A stretch of 64,000 nucleotides of DNA, from the NCBI RefSeq assembly GCF_040939455.1, contig NC_134113.1, positions 19,640,501 through 19,704,500 of the forward strand, in the 5' to 3' direction. This stretch comes from Microcebus murinus (Eukaryota > Chordata > Mammalia > Primates > Cheirogaleidae). The notes beneath the pieces are model-generated. The model had not been told where the DNA came from, did no database searches, and saw nothing but the letters and a program-made list of their open reading frames with translations. Position 1 is the stretch's first letter, and each line of letters opens with the position of its first letter. The translations under genes were made by a program, and so were the position numbers. Of this stretch, positions 1 to 12,915 are shown in pieces.

Positions 1-21
1 TTTTAAATATTTCTTTCTTTC

Positions 22-363
<342 letters not shown>

Positions 364-533
364 AAATATTTTCTTATTTTTTATTGATATGTCAATGCTA
401 ATTTGTCAAGCTAAATTTCTAAGTTAAATTATCTTATCTCATTTTCTCTTCCAGGGATAGCAAATATTTCTATTAAGGAATATTTAGCATTTGCCTTTTT
501 TCAAGAAAAATACTTTTAAAAAATTATAGGGCA

Positions 534-685
534 GCTGGGCACGGTGGCTCATGTCTGTAATCTTAGCATTCTGGGAAGCCAGCACAGGAGGATTGCTTGA
601 GGTCAGAAGTTTGAGACCAGCCTGAGCAAGAATGAGATCTCATCTCTACTAAAAATCAATCAATCAATCAATTAAATAAATAAAT
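534..685 (+). mobile_element. Alu left monomer
   Basis: Begins gctgggcacggtggctc and ends after the left monomer in an aatcaatcaat/aaataaat tail. It is flanked by an exact 12-bp target-site duplication, aattatagggca, at 522-533 and 686-697. It is therefore a genuine monomer-length insertion and not a broken dimer. Confidence 0.9.
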
Positions 686-697
686 AATTATAGGGCA

Positions 698-1118
698 TAT
701 AAAAGAATGAGGCAATGATGCATGCAAAACATGGATGAAGCTTGAGAACATTATGCTAAGTGAAAGAATACAGGCGTACAAAAATAAACTATAAAACAAT
801 AGACCACATGATTTATAATTCCATGTACATAAAATATCCAGGATAGGCATGAAATGTCCAGGATAGGCAAATCTACAGAGTCAGAAAGTAAACAGTGGTG
901 GACAGGGGGTGAGGGAGGTGAAATTGGAAGTGACTGTTAACGGATATGGAGTTTTTTTGGTCATGATGAAACTGCTCTGGAATTAGATAGTGGTGATGGT
1001 TGTACAACTTTATGAATCTATTAAACACCACTGTATTGTATGCTTAAAAATATATGAGGCCCTATTTCCTGTTCTGTATGTTTATGAAAAATAAAAAAAT
1101 AAAAAATATATGAGGCCT
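698..1118 (+). mobile_element. L1 (L1M-type) 3' end fragment
   Basis: Resembles the end of L1 ORF2 and the 3'UTR: acatggatgaa, acattatgctaagtgaaa, then gtggtgatggttgtacaac. It is an old copy without an open frame. A 40-bp insert interrupts its very end (see 1062-1101). Confidence 0.75.
1062..1101 (+). mobile_element. 40-bp A-tailed insert with 16-bp TSD
   Basis: The sequence aaaaatatatgaggcc occurs at 1046-1061 and again at 1102-1117. Between them lie 40 bases ending in gaaaaataaaaaaata. This fits an extremely 5'-truncated, L1-mediated retrocopy, but its parent cannot be identified. A simple local duplication is the alternative. Confidence 0.5.
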
Positions 1119-1860
1119 AAGCAAAGAAAGGCAGACAGACCAGCAGCCATTGTTTTGATTCAAGATGGCAAATGAGCACACAAATCTACCAGAAGGTATT
1201 GGTAGAATGTATGGGATTTGGTCAATTTCTCCCCAAAACTCTCCTGGAACTGACGGAGAAATATGAACTACCAAGTAGTCAAACTAAAAAAGACTCCTTA
1301 CTTTCTTCATTCGCATGCATTAGGACTAACATTAGTTTTTATGAAAACACGGCTACTCATGTGCCTTCATTGCTGTGTGTTTCAAGATAATTTTGAAGAG
1401 AATGATTGATTTGTACTGCACTAGCCACATGTCTCATTTAATTTCCCTTGTGGCCAAGGGCACAGCTGGGCAGACTTAGCTCTACCAAACTCTGTGCCAA
1501 GCTAACTTTTCATATAAGGGTAGAAACTCAACTTAGAACTCAATAGCATCATGCTTCAGCTATGTGGCAGGGATGGGGAGCAAGGCCAGTCAAGACGGTC
1601 AATGAATGTCTTCCTTAAAGAAAGCCTCTTCTCAACCACTTAATACTACTGAGCACATTGTTGTACTTTTAAAAAAATATTCCTGTGCTCTTAGATGCTA
1701 AACAGGTCATTAATGGCAGCCAGAAAACAGCACATCTGTTGTACAAAGTTAGGAGTAGCTTGAAAGAAAGAAAAGTAGCTCTCTCCTGAGTCCACTATGG
1801 GAATGTCAATTAATAGAAACAAATTAAAGAACCTGGAATCTGAAGTCAGTCCCTTGGGTT
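1119..1860. other. Single-copy sequence
   Basis: No repeat family, RNA gene or coding pattern recognised. A 72-codon frame at 1172-1390 has no recognisable motif and I treat it as chance. Confidence 0.5.
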
Positions 1861-2005
1861 CTATTTCTGGATGTATCATTAACCAGCTGAGTTACTCTAA
1901 GAGAGTCAGGAGGCCTTTCTGGGCCTCAGTTTCCCCTTGTATGAAATGAAGAGTTAAATGACCTCTGAGGCCCCTTCTAGGTTTAACATTGTGATTCTAT
2001 TCAGG
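1861..2005 (+). repeat. MIR-type SINE (MIR3-like)
   Basis: Contains the MIR phrase ctgggcctcagtttcccc followed by a tail like gacctctgaggccccttctag and a gtgattctat end. Degenerate, as expected for an ancient SINE. Confidence 0.65.
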
Positions 2006-3008
2006 AAGTTCCTAAAAAAGAATCATTTCTTCCCCTCAGCATTTCCAGCACACAAAACACCACATATGAAATGGACATAGGGCAGAGTCTCATGTTGCAA
2101 AGGAATGTTTATAGTGATGGGCAGATTTCACACATGCCACAAAAGAGGTGCCATGCCATCGTTGGCTTCTGCAGAAACCCCACTGGGTTTCTGATACACT
2201 CTGATCATTTTACTGAAGAGAACATGTGCCAGGAAATATTGCAATCCATGGAGAAAGTATTTTATGACCTGGGGAGCTTTTTGGTAATAAAAGGCTTGAT
2301 TATAAAAAGACAAAACATTACTGGAGAAATTGGAAGTAGGACACATTCTAGGATAAATAGTTGTACAGTGTGTCAAATGGTTAAGATAGAATGTTAAATT
2401 AAGATTATAAATAGATCTGTGTGATTTTCCCAGGACTGCATTGTTTTAGGAACACATAATGCCTATTTCAGATCGTATACATTCATCTAGAAGGTTGCAC
2501 ACTCTTTAGCTGTGCTCTCCAGAAAGGGTTGGGGGAATGGTCAACAGGGCTCTTTTTTTTTTTCTTTTATTAAATACTTGATTGGATTTTTCCTTTTTGT
2601 ATTGTTCGAGATGAGGTTTGGCCAAATATAACACAAAACCACAAAATAACAACAGCTGGATCAAGATAGAAGTTATTTCTCCCTCCCATAAAGCAAGTCC
2701 GAAAGCTAGAGTCGTTATAGTGGCCCCACAGGGTCGTCAGAAATCCAGACTCCTTCTTCCTGCTCTACCATCCTCCAGGTAACCTCATGGTCTGATATGG
2801 GTGCTAATATTCTAGCCATTACATCCATATTCCAGCAGTGGGAAGGAAGAAAAAAGAACTTATTTTTCCATTTCAAGGGGCCTTATTTGAAGTCCCAGCC
2901 AATATATTGATGACATCCCATGGGCCAGAACTTGATTACATAGCTATAACTGGCCACAAGAGAAGCTGGGAAATGCAGCCTTTCATTCTCAGTGGAATGG
3001 GCTCAGCT
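2006..3008. other. Single-copy sequence
   Basis: No recognisable element. A 108-codon frame at 2071-2397 has no family features, and an overlapping antisense frame of similar length argues against coding. Confidence 0.5.
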
Positions 3009-3021
3009 AAAAATTGGGGTT

Positions 3022-3319
3022 CCAAGGCTGAGCATGGTAGCTCATACACTTTGGGAGGTTGAGGCAGGAGGATGGCTGGAAGCCAGAAGTTCAAGACCAG
3101 CCTAGGCAACACAGTGAGACTCCTGCCTCTATGTTAGCCCTGTGAGGTGGCACATGCTTATAGTCCCAGCTACTCAGGAGGCTGAGGCAGGAGGAGTGCC
3201 TGAGCCCAGGAGTTTGAGGTTACAGTGATCTACAATCGTGCCACTCCGGCCCTAAAAAAAAGAAAAAAGTTAAAAATAAATTTTATGATAAAAATGCTTA
3301 ATACAAAATAAATAAAAAT
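3022..3319 (+). mobile_element. Old Alu with A-rich 3' extension
   Basis: Alu body from about 3024 to 3256 (ggctgagcatggtagctc, then a second monomer). About 65 bases of A/T-rich sequence follow. The 13-bp duplication aaaaattggggtt at 3009-3021 and 3320-3332 encloses both body and extension, so they inserted together. Confidence 0.8.
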
Positions 3320-3461
3320 AAAAATTGGGGTTTTGTTACTGAGGAGAATGGATGTAGAGAATGGTGGAGAATGGATGTTGGATAGGCAAGTGTCAATCTC
3401 TGTCAGACCTTTCAAAATAAAAGCAATAATGTTCCCTGCATCAATCAAGAGTATGGAGAAG

Positions 3462-3819
<358 letters not shown>

Positions 3820-3949
3820 TCACCCTCTCTCCAACCTTGTTCTCACTCCAAGGTATGAGTTAGGGTTTAACTTTCCACAGTGCTCGTACAAGAACACACA
3901 AATTTATATGTTCATACATAGGCAGTTCTTCATCTATTTTTTTATGAAT

Positions 3950-4170
3950 GTGATAATACTATTTACGTTATTCTTTAACTTGCTTTTTCCATTTAACCTG
4001 TCATAGACAACCCTCCATGTTAATATATGTAGACCTAATGTTTTACTAGTTAAATAATTGTTTGAGATATGAATGTGCTGTAGTGTACCGTATTTTCTCA
4101 ATTATGTCCCTTTTGATGGGCAGTCAGGTTGTTTTCAGTGTTGGACCACCACGATTAATACTGCAATCAA
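3950..4170 (-). mobile_element. Old L1 3' region, antisense
   Basis: Resembles the antisense L1M end, with ttgatgggcagtcaggttgt and ttaatactgcaatcaac. Highly diverged. Confidence 0.5.
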
Positions 4171-4579
4171 CAGCATGGTAAAATAACAGGGAATGGTGTT
4201 GGGATGACTCCCTGTTAATCTGGGGGTGGGAGTGGAAATAAACAACTTTAGACCACTAATTCACAGAACACAGAAAAAAGAATTCTAGAAAAAATAAAGT
4301 TTTAAATTTAAAAAATAAAATGATAAAAATATTTGAAGAAAATCGAAAGTATTTGAATAACCCTAAGTGGAGAAATCTTTTTAAAAGTAAGATGGAAAAT
4401 CCAGAAGCCATAGAAGATGGCAGATTTGAATAAATAATGCTTTAAAAATTCTTTTACAGCACAAGACATCATACAATCAAAAAGTAAAAAAAGAAAGGAG
4501 AAAAGGTTATTTGAAACACATATTATAGACAGAGTTCATACCATGTATACAAAATAGAGCAAAGGATTTGAAAAAAGCA
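4171..4579. other. A-rich unassigned sequence
   Basis: AT-rich and likely part of an old L1 by composition and position, but no diagnostic block is recognisable. Confidence 0.35.
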
Positions 4580-4890
4580 ATTCAAAGAAATTGGAAGAAG
4601 AAATAGAAACCACCAATAAACATGAAATATTGCTTAACCATTTGGGAAAATGGAAACAAATAATGAGTAATCATTTCTCATCTTTTAAGTTGACAACTTT
4701 TTGTTTTTTTAATGATAACATTCAGGATATGAGAAAATAGGCAGTCTTATACATTGCCGATCAGAGCTTAGGCAACTTTCTGAGAAACAGTCTAGCACAA
4801 ATCTCATAAGATTTAAACTATGCATAAAATATACACCAGCAAGCCCACTTTTAAGAATCTATCCTACTAACTTAAAAATATCCATATATA
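4580..4890 (+). mobile_element. Old L1 (L1M4/L1M5-like) ORF2 end
   Basis: Sense blocks such as accagcaagcccacttttaa and gaatctatcctactaac correspond to the diverged end of L1 ORF2. No open frame. Confidence 0.55.
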
Positions 4891-4899
4891 AGATTACAG

Positions 4900-5279
4900 T
4901 CCTTTTTCATTCCTAATAAATATTTTTATTTTCCCTCTTTAGGGAATATAGAATAGAAACCAGGGTTTTTCCAGGGTATAACTATTTTTATTGGTGCTTT
5001 GAAAAATATAGTTTATGGTTTTATTATGTTTTCTCTTCCTAATTTCTCTTGGTCAAATTTGTTGTTGCTGTTTCTGTTGTTTTTCTATATTGAGGATTTA
5101 TAATAGCTTAGACCTTATTTACAGCCTACAGCTTTAGCTATATTACATAGATTTTTTTGATTTAATATACTCACATTTTATTAATTTCTGAACAATCTGC
5201 AATTTGGTTTTAGTTTTCTTATTAATCCAGGAATTATTTAAAAGGACACTTCGTAATTCCCAAGGAATTCAGATTTTCT
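4900..5279 (-). mobile_element. Old L1 ORF2 fragment, antisense
   Basis: Phrases such as aatccaggaattatttaaaa and aatttctcttggtcaaa resemble antisense mid-ORF2 of L1. It is probably a different copy from the next element, because the order along L1 is not continuous. Confidence 0.45.
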
Positions 5280-7865
5280 TGTCATTGTTTTCTTTTTTAA
5301 ATTTGTTTTTTATTGAAGTGAAATTCATATAACCAGAAATTAACTATTTTAAAGTGAACAATTCAGTGGCATTTAGTATATGCAGAATGTTGTATAATCA
5401 CCACCTCTATCTAACTTCAGAACATTTTCATTGTCCCAAAAAGAAATTCAGTACTTTACTCCCCATTCACCCCTCTGCATATCCCCTGAGAACCAGTATG
5501 TTTTCTGTCTCTGTGGATTTACCTATTCTGGATATTTCAAATAAATGGAATCTTATAATATGTGACCCTTTGTGTCTGGCTTTTTTCACTTAACATAATG
5601 TATTTGAGGTTCATTCACAATGTGGTATGTATCCACATGTTATTCCTTTTAATGGCTATATTATATGGATATACCACAACTTATTTATCTATTCACCATT
5701 GATGGACATCTGGCCTGTTTCCACTTTTTGTGAATAGTGCTTCTGTGAACATGCGTGCACGTGTATTTGTTTGAGTACCTGACTTCACTTCTTCTGGATA
5801 TGTACATAGGAGTGCAATTGCTGGGTCATATGGCAATTCTATATTTAACTTTTTGAGGAACTGCCAAACTGTTTTTCATAGCAGCTGCACCATTTACATT
5901 CCCACCAGCAAAGTATGAAGATTCTAATTTCTCCATATCCTCACCAACAGTTATTTTTCTTTTTTTATTCTTTATAATCATCATCCTAGAGGGGATTGGA
6001 TCTCATTATCATTTTGACTTGCAGTTCTCTAATGACTAATGCCATAGAACATCTTTTCATGGGCCTGTTGGCCATTTGCATATTTTCTTAGGAATATATA
6101 TATATAATGTGTGTGTATATATATATATATATGTATGTATATGTAATGTTGAATAGCAGTTGTAAAAGTGAGCATCTTCTCATTTCCTTGATTTTAAGGG
6201 AAAAGCTTTCTGTCTTTCATCATTGAGTATGATGTTTTGCCAGGAGTTTTTTTTCCTAGTCATGAAAAGGTGTTGGATTTTGTCAGATGCATTTTCTGCA
6301 ATAATTGAGATGATTGTGTGGGTTTTTTCCCTTCATTTTATTAATGTGGTGTAACATTGCTTGATTTTCTTATGTTGAGCCACCTTTGTGTTCCTGGGAT
6401 AAAGGTCACTTGGTCATGGGATATAATCTTTTTAATATGCTGTTGGATTCACTTTGCTAATATTTGTTTAGATTTTTTCATCTATATTCACAAGGCATAT
6501 TGGTCTATAGTTTTCTTTTCTTGTAGTGTCTTTATTTGGCTTTGGTAACAGAATAATACTGACCTCATAAAACTAGTTAGGAAATGTTCCTTCCTCTTCT
6601 ATTTTTTTTGAAAAAATTTGAGAAAGATTGCTATTAATTTTTTTTCAGATGTTTGGTAGAATTCAACAGGGAAGCCATCTGGTTCTTTCTTTGTTGGGAA
6701 GTTTTTGATTATGGATTCAGTCTCTTTATTTGTTGTAGGTCTGTTCAGATTTTATACTTCTTCTTGAGTCTGGTAATTTGAATATTTCCAGGAATTTGTA
6801 CATTTCATCTAGGGTATCCTATTTGTTATACAGCTGTTTGTAGTATTCTCTTATACTTTTTATTCTGTAAGGTTGATAATATTCCCACTTTCATTTCTGA
6901 TTTTAGTTATTTGCATTTTCTTTCTTTTATTCTTTGTCAATCTAGTTAAAGGTTTGTCAATTTTGTTGATCTTTTCAAAGAACAAACTTTTGGCTTTATT
7001 AACTCTTTCTATTGTTTTTCTATTCTCTATTTCATTTATGTCTCCCCTAATCTTTATTACTTATTTCTTTCTACTAGCTTTGGATCTATTTTGCTATTCT
7101 TCTTCTAGTTCCATAATGTATAAACTTAGATTATTAATTTGAAATCTTTCTTCATTTTTAATGTAGATGTTTATTACTATACCTTTCAACCTTAGCACTC
7201 CTTTCAGTTCATTTCATAAGTTTTGGTATTTGTGTTGTTGCTTTCATTCATTTCTTAAGATTTTCTGATTTCCCTTGTGATTTCTTCCTTGACCACTGGT
7301 TGTTTAAGAGTGTGTTGTTTTATTTCCACGTATCTGTGAATTTTCTGGTTTTCCTTTTGTTACCAATTTCTAGCTTCATTTCATTATGGTTAGAGAAAAT
7401 ATGTGTGATTTAAATTTTTGAAACTTTACTGAGACTTGTTTTCTGACCTAACATATAGTCTACCCTGAAGAATGTTCAATGTGTGCATGAGAAGAATGTA
7501 TATTCTGCTGTTGTTGAGTAGAATGTTCTATATATGTCTGTTAGGTCTAGTTGGTTTACGATGGTGTTCAAGTTCTCTATTTCCTAACTGATCTTCTGTC
7601 TAGATGTTTTATACATTATTGAACATGGAGTGTGGAAGTCCTCAACTATTATGCAGAACTGTCTATTTCTCCCATCAATTCTGTCAATGTTTGCTTCTAT
7701 ATTTTGGGGCTCTGCTGTGTGGTAAGTACATGTTAATAATTATTACATCTTTTTGATGAATTAACACTTTTATTAATATATAATGACTTTTTTGTCCCTT
7801 GAAACAACTTTTGAATTAAAATCTATTTTGTCTGATATCGATGCTGAACTCTGTCCCCTTCTGAC
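5280..7865 (-). mobile_element. L1, 5'-truncated, antisense, about 2.6 kb
   Basis: Reads from the antisense 3' end (gtgaacaattcagtggcatt, tggacatctggcctgtttcc, tgctgggtcatatggcaatt) back through the ORF2 C-terminal part and reverse transcriptase region (tttgtctgatatcgatgctg at the right end). All frames are broken. A short tatata/gtgtgt block sits at about 6096-6140. 5' truncation is typical of L1 insertion. Confidence 0.85.
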
Positions 7866-7879
7866 AGTAAATAATATTC

Positions 7880-8060
7880 AACCATGAGGCCAGTGGTGGT
7901 GGCTCACACCTGTGATCCTAGCACTTTGGGAGGTCAAGGTGGGAGGATTGCTGGAGGTCAGCAGGAAATTTGAGGTTGCAGTGATATATAATGATGCCAC
8001 TGTACTCTAGTAGCCTGGCAACAGAGAGAGACCCTGTCTCAAAAAAATAAAATAAATAAA
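7880..8060 (+). mobile_element. Short Alu, internally shortened
   Basis: Alu head (ggtggctcacacctgtgatcc), then a jump to the second-monomer end (gtactctagtagcctggcaac) and a tail. It is shorter than a dimer, so it is internally deleted or a diverged monomer. Confidence 0.75.
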
Positions 8061-8278
8061 CTGGGAAAAATCATTTTCTACTTAATAGATGCATTTCCAA
8101 TAAAATATTATTTTGTGCTTAATAATTATTTATCAGTATTATCTTTTCTGTTGTTTTAATCAATTGTGTACAGATAATATTCATAGCAATAACTTAATTC
8201 CAAATACATTTTTTAAAAATTGCAAAGCTTTGCAGTCACAGAGAAAAAAGTTTTTTAAAATTTGAACTTGTATATCTT

Positions 8279-8608
8279 TTTTTTTTTTTTTTTTCTGAGA
8301 CAGAGTCTCCCTTTGTTGCCCAGGCTAGAGTGAGTGCCATGGCGTCAGCCTAGCTCACAGCAACCTCAAACTCCTGGGCTCAAGCAATCTTCCTGCCTCA
8401 GCCTCCCGAGTAGCTGGGACTATAGGCATGCACCACTATGCCCGCTAATTTTTCCTATATATATTAGTTGGCCAATTAATTTCTTTCTATTTATAGTAGA
8501 GACAGGGGCTCTTACTCAGGTTGGTTTTGAACTCCTGACCTTGAGCAATCCGCTTTCCTCGGCTTTCCAGAGAGCTAGGATTACAGGCGTGAGCCACCGC
8601 GCCCAACC
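8279..8608 (-). mobile_element. Alu, full length
   Basis: Antisense dimer with T-tail, the short linker type (ctatatatattagttggcc) and a complete 5' end. Frame translations across it (8334-8624) are Alu translation only. Confidence 0.95.
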
Positions 8609-8674
8609 CTTGTATATCTTTTGAGACAGAAAAATGTAAGGTGGAAATTTTAAAACTTTTAAGACAAAACTTTA

Positions 8675-9003
<329 letters not shown>

Positions 9004-9017
9004 AAGACAAAACTTTA

Positions 9018-9334
9018 TATTAAATGGAAATAGAATCCTGTGAGGTAAGTAGAATGAAAATATTTATTCAGGGAGAGAAGGGAATAATGTTAAATTTCCA
9101 GTGATTAAAGGGCTTATTGATGTATCTTTAATATATTATGAGGGGTATCATATCACTATGACATTTTTATTTCATGGGAGATATTTAAAATAAGTATAGT
9201 TTTATATTTAATGTCAACTTTTACAGAATGCCAAAAATTACAGTCTTTGCAACTGTTTAAACTTATGATAGAAAATTTTAAATATCAATTTGGAAATGTG
9301 TAAAAATTTAACCAAAAAAATTTTTAGAAGATGT
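9018..9334. other. AT-rich single-copy sequence
   Basis: No recognisable element or gene. Confidence 0.5.
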
Positions 9335-9980
9335 TAGTCAACTGGGGATGCTATAACAAAATACCATAGACTGGGTGGCTTAAACAACAGAAATTTCTTT
9401 CTCACAGTTCTGGCATCTGAAAGTCTGAGGTTGGGGTGCCAGTGTGGTCAGGTTCTGGTGAGTCCCCATCTTCCTGGCTTGTAGACCACTTCCTTCTCTC
9501 CATATCCTTTGCATGGAAGAGAGAGATAGAGAGCAAGCTCTCTGGTATATCTTCTTTCGCTTTTTGGAGGCAGAGTCTTGCTCTGTCACCTGGCTAGAGT
9601 GCAGGGGTATCATTATAGCTCACTGCCTCAGCCTCCCGAATAGCTGGGACTACAGGTACTGTGCTACCACCACCATGCCTCGCTAATTTTTTTCTATTTT
9701 TAGTAGAGAGGGGTCTCGCTCTTGCTCAGGCTGGTCTCAAACTCCTGAGATCAAGCCCCGTCATCCCAGAGTTCTAGGATCACACGCATGAGCCACTGCA
9801 CCCAGCCTGGTGTATCATCTTAATAGGGCATTAATCCCATCACAAGAGCCCCACCTTCGTGGACTTCTTTTAAACCTCATCACCTCCCAAAGGTCTCATC
9901 TCCAAATATCATCACATTGGGGATTAGGGTTTCAACATATTAATTATGGGGGGACCCAATTCAGTCCATAACAAAAGGTA
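9335..9980 (-). mobile_element. MLT1-type MaLR LTR, split by an Alu
   Basis: Antisense LTR blocks ataacaaaataccatagactg, gggtggcttaaacaacagaa, ctcatcacctcccaaaggtc and ttcagtccataaca are typical of the mammalian MaLR group. An antisense Alu interrupts it. No internal region is seen, so it is probably a solo LTR. The exact subfamily is uncertain. Confidence 0.75.
9558..9807 (-). mobile_element. Alu inside the MLT1-type LTR
   Basis: Antisense, rather diverged Alu. Imperfect duplication ctggtatatcttctt (before) and ctggtgtatcatctt (after) marks its insertion into the LTR. Confidence 0.85.
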
Positions 9981-10655
9981 TGTGAAAAAACTTAAGACTT
10001 CTGTTTAGGTGACCATGTTGGAAGATAGTGACAGGAGAAGGAGCTCCTGGATCTAAGTGGCAGTAGACAGACTCTGCCTTTTCTCCTGCTTCCCTCCCTT
10101 CCATTGCCTGGGCCCTTGAGGGAGAATGTCCCCAAGATTCAGCTCCCGGCTTTCTGTTCTCTGTGTACATTCTCTCCCTTGGCGAGCTAATCCCCTCTCA
10201 CATTTTCAGCTATTACTGTGTGAATGACTCCCAGGCCCCACCTCTGACCTTGATCCTGAACCTCTACTTCTGAACCTGAATATTCTATATATTGAATATT
10301 AAAATTTTAATCAGTTAGAGACAATAACAATTACTAAAATTGTTATATATTTCCTTCCAGTTTTTTCCCATGCATATTTTGTAGAGATTTTTGAGTTTTA
10401 ACTAAGCGATGAAAAGCAGAGGTCTAGGATCCATAATAAAATAAGTAAAAATAAAAATAAAAAGTAAGTTGTCAAGTAATTTAGGATTTGAAAGATGACA
10501 CCACAGAATTATTACTAACATTCTTAGGTCTACTATTTCTCCCTGCCAGGAATTGCCTCGTTATGTATGAAACAAGAAAGAACAAGAGGTGTGTGTGGTG
10601 AAGGTTTCGTGAATTTGTAAAACTTTAGCAAGATTGTGTTAAGTAATGACTAAGT
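9981..10655. other. Single-copy sequence
   Basis: No recognisable element. Confidence 0.5.
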
Positions 10656-10659
10656 GAAG

Positions 10660-10690
<31 letters not shown>

Positions 10691-10728
10691 GTGTCTTTGT
10701 GCATGAGTGTGTGTGTGTGTGTGTGTGA
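10660..10728. repeat. Compound microsatellite (tctg)n-(tc)n-(tg)n
   Basis: Runs of gtctgtctgtct, then ctctctctctct, then an interrupted gtgtgtgtgt tract. Confidence 0.9.
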
Positions 10729-11495
10729 AATTTGTACTTTGCACACTTGTAACCACCAGGACAGGGATGTTTCCATCTACTACATTATAAACTGATATTA
10801 TGAATAGTTGATCTTTAAATTCAGCACTTTAGGCAATGCGTGTGGATAAAATTGAAGATGTCCCCCCAAATTCCTTATGAAAATCCATTCCATTTAAAAA
10901 ATTTTTCTTGCCCAAAATGTTCCTGGGCTCATCATTCTTGAAATGAAAAAGAAAAAAAAAACTGCCTTCTTGAAATTCCTTAGTGTGACTTTGAGTTTTA
11001 TCTCAACCAAGTACAAGTTCATACTGGAAGTCTTGCAGGCTATCAATAGAACTCTGCTCACCCGCCTTATTTTAAAGCTAAAGCATGTTAAGCCCTCTAA
11101 GCCTCTCCTCATAAGACATACCCTTCATCTCCCAAATTAGTCCTGGTGCCTTTGCTGGATCCATTCCAAGACTCAGATGTTCTTTTAAGCTTCATGTCCT
11201 ACCACACGCCATGCAGTAGGCTACAAGTAGTGACAGTTCCTTTGCTTTAAAATCTCCCTCAATTTATGGACTTTTTAAGTTTTAATCTAGCTTATAGTGC
11301 TTATCAGAAAAACACAAACATTTTCCTAAGTCTGGTGAATACAGATCACATTACGATAGATTTACTTTCAGTAAGAAATGAAAAAACAAAATAAAACACA
11401 AAAATCGAAGTGTAATAGAGAGGTCCCTAACCTTGATCCGTGGTCACAGTGGTTCCAAAGTTGATCCCTTTTACAAGAATAAACTCAAAGGTGAC
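10729..11495. other. Single-copy sequence
   Basis: No recognisable element. Overlapping short frames on both strands near 10.9-11.1 kb look like chance. Confidence 0.5.
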
Positions 11496-11640
11496 TTTCT
11501 TCACAAAACCTTCTCTGAAGCTCCAGCTGGCAATAGTCTCTGCCCTCTCTGAACACTTTATGTTTCCTCCTTGGATAGTAATTACAGCCTTGTCTACCTC
11601 CTATTGTTCCTATTTATGTGCATGTCTTATTGTTTAAAAC
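11496..11640 (+). repeat. L2 fragment
   Basis: Sense L2 phrases ccttctctgaagctcc and tctctgccctctctgaacac. Ancient CR1-type LINE. Confidence 0.55.
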
Positions 11641-11885
11641 AAAGATCTCAACCTGGCAGCCTATGAGCTAAATCCAGTTTGCAAATAAGTTTTGTTTGGC
11701 TCATAAACTTGTTTCATATAAAAAATATAAAAATTATATAAAATACAAATTTCTGACTTTTTTTTTTTTTGGCAATGATGAGTTCAGGTAGAAACAATAA
11801 GCTGGAACTAAACAGAGACCACACTTCTCGGGCCCCTTCACTCATTTGTGTTAAACTGCCTAGCCAGGAGGGCATTTGAATTTGC
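11641..11885. mobile_element. Possible hAT-type DNA transposon fragment
   Basis: The phrase tggcagcctatgagctaaatcc is reminiscent of ancient hAT elements in mammals. No clear terminal repeats. Tentative. Confidence 0.3.
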
Positions 11886-12265
11886 AATACGTAGTCTAAA
11901 CTAGAGTATTCTTGAAGCAGGATCTTGTCCTAATCATCTTGACAGTTCATAGCTTATAGTAAATAGTAATTTGGAATTGAAAAAAATGTAAACAGGCTGA
12001 GAGGCAAAACTTTTTTTTTTTTTTTAGAAAACTTTGAAGTTATGTCATTGGGACCTGATCAATTTCTCCCTCTCTCCTATTCTATCATAACATTGGTCAG
12101 AATCTATCTGTGAGTATTTACCTACCCACCTTCTGCTATGTGTTGAAAGCTTAGAGATACACAACAAGCAAGTGCAGCACCCTGCCCCTCCCCAAGGCAA
12201 CTATTTGATGTAATAAGAAACAAACACACAAAATGATTTGTGAGCAAGATGTCATTATAATTTCA
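11886..12265. other. Single-copy sequence
   Basis: No recognisable element apart from a T-run near 12010-12025. Confidence 0.45.
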
Positions 12266-12548
12266 AGGCAGCACAGCAAAGTATTTAAGAAATGAGATGC
12301 TGAAGTCAGAGAGGCTTGGATTTATGCCGTGGCTTTACACTTAGAATCTTGGAATGCTAGGTAAATTATTTAACCTCTCTGAGCATTATTTCCCCATCTT
12401 TTGCTGGCCCTCTTCTAAGATTAGATTGGGACAATAATGATATCTGCCCCATAGAGACGCAGAGGATTAAATGAGCTAACACACGTGGAGTCCTTGGCAC
12501 GATGTCTGAATATGGTAAGTGTTCACCAGATGGAAGGGGTTGTTAATG
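12266..12548 (+). repeat. MIR
   Basis: Sense MIR order: gaggcttggattt, ttaacctctctgagc, ataatgatatctgcc, gattaaatgagctaac and a 3' tttggcac-like end. Confidence 0.75.
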
Positions 12549-12582
12549 GCAGCTTAATGATCCAGAATCATCTATGGCATAG

Positions 12583-12915
12583 GTCCCCAACCTTTTTGTC
12601 ACCAGGGACCGGTTTCATGAAAGGTAATTTTTCCACGGTTGGGGGAAGAGGGTTGTGAGGTGGAGCTCAGGCGGTGGGGAATAGCTGTAAAAACAGATGA
12701 AGCTTGGCTCACCTGCCGCTCACCTCCTGCTGTACAGCCCCAGTTCCTATATTTTATGGAAGATAATTTTTCCACAGATGGGGGATGCGGGATGGGGAAG
12801 AAAAGGAGCTCAAGCGGTGATGCGCAGCCCAGCTCCTTACATGCTGTGGACTGGGTACCGACTGCAGCTGGGGATTTGGGGACTTCAGATCTATGGCGCA
12901 TGCAGGAGCATCTAA
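12583..12915. mobile_element. MER1-like hAT fragment with internal partial repeat
   Basis: Starts aggtccccaacctttttg and caccagggaccggtttcatg, recalling MER1/Charlie-type non-autonomous hAT elements. Two related blocks, 12623-12680 and 12761-12823, both read taatttttccac, then G-rich sequence, then ggagctca-gcggtg. No second terminus is seen. Frames through it are not coding. Confidence 0.6.

Noticed and set aside
2071..2397. 108-codon frame in single-copy DNA
   Set aside because: No motif and an 82-codon antisense frame overlaps. A length expected by chance in 64 kb.
8334..8624. Alu translations such as the 96-codon frame
   Set aside because: Typical Alu-derived peptide ([15 protein letters not shown]). 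The same applies to many other frames in the window.
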